From assembly GCF_000143535.2 (NCBI RefSeq), contig NC_037310.1:2480001-2544000 (forward strand): DNA of 64,000 nt, written 5' to 3'. The DNA is from Botrytis cinerea B05.10 (lineage: Eukaryota > Ascomycota > Leotiomycetes > Helotiales > Sclerotiniaceae). Under the pieces are notes generated by a model that saw only the letters and a program-made list of their open reading frames with translations, did not search any database and had not been told where the DNA came from. Below, piece after piece: positions 61,101 through 64,000 of the stretch; position 1 is the first letter of the stretch; each line of letters opens with the position of its first letter. The translations under genes and the position numbers were made by a program.

Positions 61101-61570
61101 TTGTTGTAGTATTGAGGTGTGGATGGTGTTGAATGTTGCTGTCCTGAATGAGGTGTGTAGTTTCGAGGTGATGGGCCTGTTTGCTGATGGTGCTGAGGTT
61201 GTCCAGAGTTGACTGGAATCGAAAGTTGAGCATTCATCTGTCTTCTTTGTGCTTGGTTCATTCTCTTCTTTCCAGGTTGGGGGGATAATGGAACAGTGCT
61301 GCCGGGGGTATGCTGTAATGATCCAGTAGCTTTGGAGGCCATGTTGGAAAGGTATTCTTGTTGCTCTGATGGGCTGGCTGTGAGCATGTGTGGTGGTAGT
61401 TTGGCACCAGTTGCACCACTTGCAGGAAGGGGATGCATATTGATGTTTTCATTGTTCGTGACAACATTAGCATTATTAAGAATGAGACCCCGAAGACGAT
61501 CCTCAAGTCCATTATCACCAAAACCTCCTCCAGGCAGGTGGCCGCCTTGATCCTTGCCAACTGGGAACAT
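58169..61570 (-). CDS. Cid1-like nucleotidyltransferase (non-canonical poly(A)/poly(U) polymerase) with large insertion
   Basis: Single exon, 1133 aa. Predicted to add nucleotides to RNA 3' ends. Residues 1-260 are Gln/Asn/Pro/Ser-rich and disordered. The nucleotidyltransferase core begins at about 320: LKCYGSLSSGFATKGSDMDL gives the helix-turn G-S motif and the first two catalytic Asp (DMD, about 352). RVPIIKL follows at about 390. The third Asp strand, GIQCDINFSNHLALHN, appears only near 810. The PAP-associated domain follows, with KHWAKTRGI and GTLGSYGYVLMVLHYLMNI. Cid1-type enzymes place the third Asp some 60 residues after the second; here about 460 residues separate them, with a charged and helical insert (GLGEGQDDDADDKHLDSH and beyond). 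There is no RRM-like domain between the catalytic and PAP-associated parts. The C-terminal part holds a charged RHRYLLAIEDPFEIEHNI block, found in Cid1 relatives (PAP/25A-associated). Confidence 0.85.
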   Translation of the reverse strand: MFPVGKDQGGHLPGGGFGDNGLEDRLRGLILNNANVVTNNENINMHPLPASGATGAKLPPHMLTASPSEQQEYLSNMASKATGSLQHTPGSTVPLSPQPGKKRMNQAQRRQMNAQLSIPVNSGQPQHHQQTGPSPRNYTPHSGQQHSTPSTPQYYNNNQRNNQRPQQAYQQGQFSPQLSYQQTRSPYTPQMAYHNSPRSGGFSNQESPNLPFQSPVYPQKHQQHSWQNMNQTSPGSSSFTQRPPPQNRQLYHPGPSNSSGQGRRYFGAATDEMMGQGAFLDKLAEECVPKIAIDVDEAKKKEQFRAHIEEICKAAITEHERENSGNKEFDSSTVQLKCYGSLSSGFATKGSDMDLAILTPFSNPSAESSESQIPRLLEKRLLSLGYGARLLTRTRVPIIKLCEKPLPKLMADLLAERNKWEGGLGEGQDDDADDKHLDSHTTKSPEPTPTETHSKAKSLTKIISNTSQSDSKGEAQQTEKKGINLKQKEHQNLIDYHICAKRALRKHGGRDLSVNSTDLNAKEEKILNEVCRAFIQGLHSADLSKRLSDSPSISPLFDPAVSFVQRSLNGICTQIEGERLAMAWDKRVLLEATDKQESDALAVLESWNLLRNKTGPVTESDIYNRQLHAATERLKRIHSLRFAYLDQLMFEGPKQYLARVEKLKEDLEGKGLPQNLIRPRNLTEEEVVGQFIKHYIDGIHDVQIRDTLQSMEGIVTLKDVARRHQILQLAKDYEHALEGNLYDEESKPHIERYIPILRDLATRQFSVDYSQAELVAIIRTLPDPTQISPNKPRDRYKDHLEFPKDKVGIQCDINFSNHLALHNTLLLRLYSICDPRVKIVVLFVKHWAKTRGINTPYRGTLGSYGYVLMVLHYLMNIAQPPVLPNLQHMNKEPPAHLSPAEKEAQTTCDGHDVRFWRNETEIRSLAERKMLTHNHDSVGMLLRGFFEYFAQSQQMTTVQGRGFEWGREVLSLRSNHGILSKHEKGWVGARTVVETTQIAAPPTPTTPAFSTISTPNVTKKNANSLSAAPEGKQAPKTMEEIKEVRHRYLLAIEDPFEIEHNIARTVTHNGIVSIRDEFRRAWGIIKSLGTKYQSKDGLLDPIPDSPNDSKFELQILLDTIHGWEKQVVAAGNV

Positions 61571-62742
61571 CCTTATAAACGTACGGGGACGAGTTGGTTT
61601 GAAGTTTTCCGGAAGAGAATAGCAATCTATTGTTAAAGATTGATGTGTTGGTCGATGCCTCTTAGTATATCTCTAGATGGTGACTACAACCCAGGTAGCA
61701 GATATGTTCTGTATTCTAGAAGTGAATAATAAGATCAATGAAGACTAATCATGTGATGATTTCTGGAAGCCTGATGTTCACTATCTCGGATGGTCTTTTG
61801 AATTGGATGTGAAGAAAAAGTTGAATCGGCTTGAATTGACGCAAATTCCTGGTCATGAGATAGCTTTGTATAGTGAGATGGGACGAAATATGTCGTCGTC
61901 GTTGTTGCTGTGGTGGTGGTGTTGAACAGTTTCCATATGTCTTCGTTTGGTTGATTGATGGTCTAGAATCTCTCTTTTCCTTCTCTCGGGGGCCCTCCCT
62001 CTCTAGATCCAGAAGTGGTGGTTACGAAGAGGTACGTGATGGTGGCAGCTGGCAGTAGATGTGGGATGTCAGATGTGAATGAAAATGCGAATGCTTCAAA
62101 GAATGTGTTTCATGGGCAAAATGTGTATTCCCCTCCTCGAGTGAATGTGATGCAAACAAGATATATCAATCCGACCTGCACAAGAAGCTTTGGCTTTTGG
62201 TTTTGGCGCTTGGTACTACGGCCACCCTACCACTACCACTACAAGCACTCCGTACACTGTGCACACTTTCTTCAACTGAACAGGGATGGTCGATCCGGGA
62301 CTCACCATACGACTTTAGGACTAGTGGGGTTTAATGGCTTGTCATTGCAACAGAACCGAATTGTATCTTGGATGGTAGAAACATATCAGAAAGTCAACCA
62401 AGTTGATCCACAAAGCAAATTTAATTTCAACAAAGAACATCCAACTCTCACTTTGGAGGATCAAACTGCAAGTCCTCGATACCTACTCAGATATACATAC
62501 CTACTCATATGTACACAACTCCAAGATCAAAGATACCGGTTCTTCTCAGCTTTTGCGACAGAACATATTTCAACCCTCTGCCCCAAGGCAACAGCAACAA
62601 CAGCTCTCAATTCTATTCAAAGGGAGAAGGAACTCATTGGGTCTGTTCAGTCTAGAAGATTTCTATATCAGCTGTTCAGTCTATTGTCTCGGTCGAACCT
62701 CCATCATCAAGCATCTAGTCACTTTCCGAAGAATCGCTCAAG
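61571..62742. other. Divergent promoter region
   Basis: Between the starts of the Cid1-like gene (-) and TFIIF alpha (+). A 278-codon plus-strand frame (62015-62851) runs into the TFIIF start in another frame and is judged chance. A TGG/TTG-rich patch (about 61895-61925) is the only simple sequence. Confidence 0.5.
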
Positions 62743-64000
62743 ATGTCTGCCTCCCCATCTGGCATGTCGAATGGTCGAACTCCTACCCCAACTCCCAACA
62801 GCGGCGGCGCACCACAATTTACACGTAAAGTCAAGGCTGCTGATCCTCTGAGACCACGAAAGAAGCCTATCCGCAGACCAAATCCATCTTCCACACCTGC
62901 CGGCGCGAACTTGAATGGCTTGACACCAGCTACGCCGAATGGGCCTACATCTTTAAACTACCTTTCTGGTCCACGCGCACCTGGTCCGAGAGGGCCAATT
63001 CCTATCAATGGCAACACTGCGCCTAGACAAACATATGGTGGCTGGACCCATCCTCCTAAGGGAGAAGTCACGGATTATCCCCTCTTCACTACTAGGCGGG
63101 CTTTGCGCGATGGAATTCGATATCATGCAATGAGATTTGCTGGGAAGAAAGAGGTTGACCCCACAAATCAAGACGAGTTCACGCGACCAATTTCTCTTCA
63201 TCGCAGAGACCCTCGGCAACCACCTCCGGGCAAAGCATTCAAGGATGAAGATGTAGTTATGGAGGACGCAGTCGATTCCAAGGAGAGAGAAAGACAAGAA
63301 ATATTAAAGGCTGAGAAGGAGGCGCAAAAAGCTGCAGATCGTGCGCAAATAGCTCCTACCGGCAATAGTGCCAATGCAGCAGCTGCTAAAAAAGCTCAAG
63401 CTTTCCGAAATGAAAAGACAACTCAAGTACATCGCCTAGACAAGACGGCAGAGCAAAAGAAAGAGTCTGATCTTAGATATGAAGAAGCTTTACCTTGGCA
63501 CCTGGAAGATGCTGACAACAAGAACACCTGGGTTGGTAACTATGAGAGTGCTTTGTCAGAAGTCAACGTTATGTTCTTTACAGAGGGAAGTGCTTTCAAG
63601 ATGATCCCTGTCGAGAAGTGGTACAAATTCACCTCGAAAAACAAATTCAACACGCTTACAATCGATGAAGCCGAAGCTTTGTTGAGTAAGAAGACTAAAG
63701 AATCCAGATGGGCTATGAAAACCCAAGAGAGAAACGAGGCTCAACGTGCAACCCAGGAAAATATCCGAGGGATGAACAAGCTGTACACTGTCAAGACAGA
63801 AAGTGCAAGTTTCAAGGGTTCTAGCAGAAACGAAACTAGAGATATTGATGAGCTTGACTTTGATGCCGATGATTTGTTTCAGGATGATGATGAGCTTGCC
63901 ACAGTTGAGCCAGATAGGGATGAAGATACAAAGGATGCTCAGGAAAGAATCAAGCAAGATCAGAGAGGTGCGAACTTGTTTGGTGAAGCAGATGAAGAAA
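62743..64000 (+). CDS. tfg1: TFIIF alpha subunit (Tfg1/RAP74), truncated at right edge
   Basis: Large subunit of general transcription factor IIF, which dimerises with Tfg2 and stabilises RNA polymerase II at promoters. The frame is open without introns for 419 codons to the window edge. The N-terminal 90 residues are Pro/Asn-rich. RPRKKPIRRPNPSS is basic. The dimerisation domain is recognisable: DYPLFTTRRALRDGIRYHAM (about 110) and, after an Ala/Lys/Glu-rich insert, LPWHLEDADNKNTWVGNYES with ALSEVNVMFFTE and FKMIPVEKWYKFTSKNKFN (about 250-310). An acidic stretch (DIDELDFDADDLFQDDDE) follows, as in Tfg1. The C-terminal winged-helix domain lies outside. The first Met in frame, MSASPSGMSNGR, was chosen. 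Confidence 0.9.
   Translation, partial: MSASPSGMSNGRTPTPTPNSGGAPQFTRKVKAADPLRPRKKPIRRPNPSSTPAGANLNGLTPATPNGPTSLNYLSGPRAPGPRGPIPINGNTAPRQTYGGWTHPPKGEVTDYPLFTTRRALRDGIRYHAMRFAGKKEVDPTNQDEFTRPISLHRRDPRQPPPGKAFKDEDVVMEDAVDSKERERQEILKAEKEAQKAADRAQIAPTGNSANAAAAKKAQAFRNEKTTQVHRLDKTAEQKKESDLRYEEALPWHLEDADNKNTWVGNYESALSEVNVMFFTEGSAFKMIPVEKWYKFTSKNKFNTLTIDEAEALLSKKTKESRWAMKTQERNEAQRATQENIRGMNKLYTVKTESASFKGSSRNETRDIDELDFDADDLFQDDDELATVEPDRDEDTKDAQERIKQDQRGANLFGEADEE

Noticed and set aside
62015..62851. 278-codon plus-strand ORF
   Set aside because: It lies in the divergent promoter and overlaps the TFIIF alpha start in another frame; composition is low in structure and no motif is seen.
1..64000. tRNA genes, CRISPR arrays, transposons with terminal repeats
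   Set aside because: I scanned for B-box-like GGTTCGAATC motifs in a cloverleaf context, for regularly spaced repeats and for transposase/reverse-transcriptase motifs and found none that hold up. A short degenerate relic could be missed without computation.

Overview
The window is nuclear DNA of a filamentous ascomycete. Its genes carry many short introns of about 45-70 nt with GT..AG ends, the intergenic DNA is AT-rich, and the gene content is typical of a plant-associated mould. Overall gene style and content fit Leotiomycetes, probably the Sclerotiniaceae (Botrytis/Sclerotinia type). This is inference; no search was run. I find thirteen intact or edge-truncated genes of recognisable family, plus one spliced cupredoxin gene, two small coiled-coil genes and several decayed loci.

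Layout. 1-420 (-): CTR copper transporter, truncated at the left edge. 1485-3031 (-): diacylglycerol/sphingoid-base kinase. 4140-5213 (-): wreck of a DHA14-type MFS drug transporter. 5214-9104: gene-poor. 9105-10783 (+): fringe/GT31-like glycosyltransferase. 12323-16709: two coiled-coil genes and two decayed coiled-coil or helical reading frames. 17560-19135 (-): a TFIIB-cyclin-fold plus PHD-finger fusion, broken by two in-frame stops. 20302-22610 (-): FHA/coiled-coil/tail-anchor protein (SLMAP, Far9/10, PRO45 type, STRIPAK). 23666-24230 (+): Mgr2, a TIM23 subunit. 27404-29353 (+): laccase. 29945-30330 (-): frameshifted ORF remnant. 32676-33333 (+): secreted cupredoxin. 34105-36635 (-): GH92 mannosidase. 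38591-43165 (-): STE6-type ABC exporter. 45554-48206 (+): neutral ceramidase. 48324-49730 (-): Hgh1. 50177-51812 (-): exo-polygalacturonase GH28. 52616-54488 (+): GH43 xylosidase/arabinofuranosidase. 55352-57199 (-): sugar/H+ symporter. 58169-61570 (-): Cid1-like nucleotidyltransferase with a very large insertion. 62743 to the right edge (+): TFIIF alpha subunit.

How they fit together. The stretch 50-57 kb reads as a small carbohydrate-utilisation neighbourhood: a secreted pectin exo-hydrolase, an intracellular GH43 enzyme and a hexose/disaccharide-type permease. Three copper-related genes (CTR, laccase, cupredoxin) lie in one window but are far apart, so no functional cluster is claimed. Housekeeping genes (SLMAP-like, Mgr2, Hgh1, TFIIF alpha, Cid1-like) are intact and compact. 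The accessory stretches at 3-9, 12-20 and 24-32 kb contain relics and simple repeats.

The most interesting locus is the TFIIB-like/PHD fusion at 17.5-19.1 kb, with its neighbouring coiled-coil ORFs. Two spliced junctions keep the reading frame from the cyclin fold into the PHD finger, yet a TAA and a TGA interrupt it. All exon borders were derived by hand from splice consensus and frame continuity.
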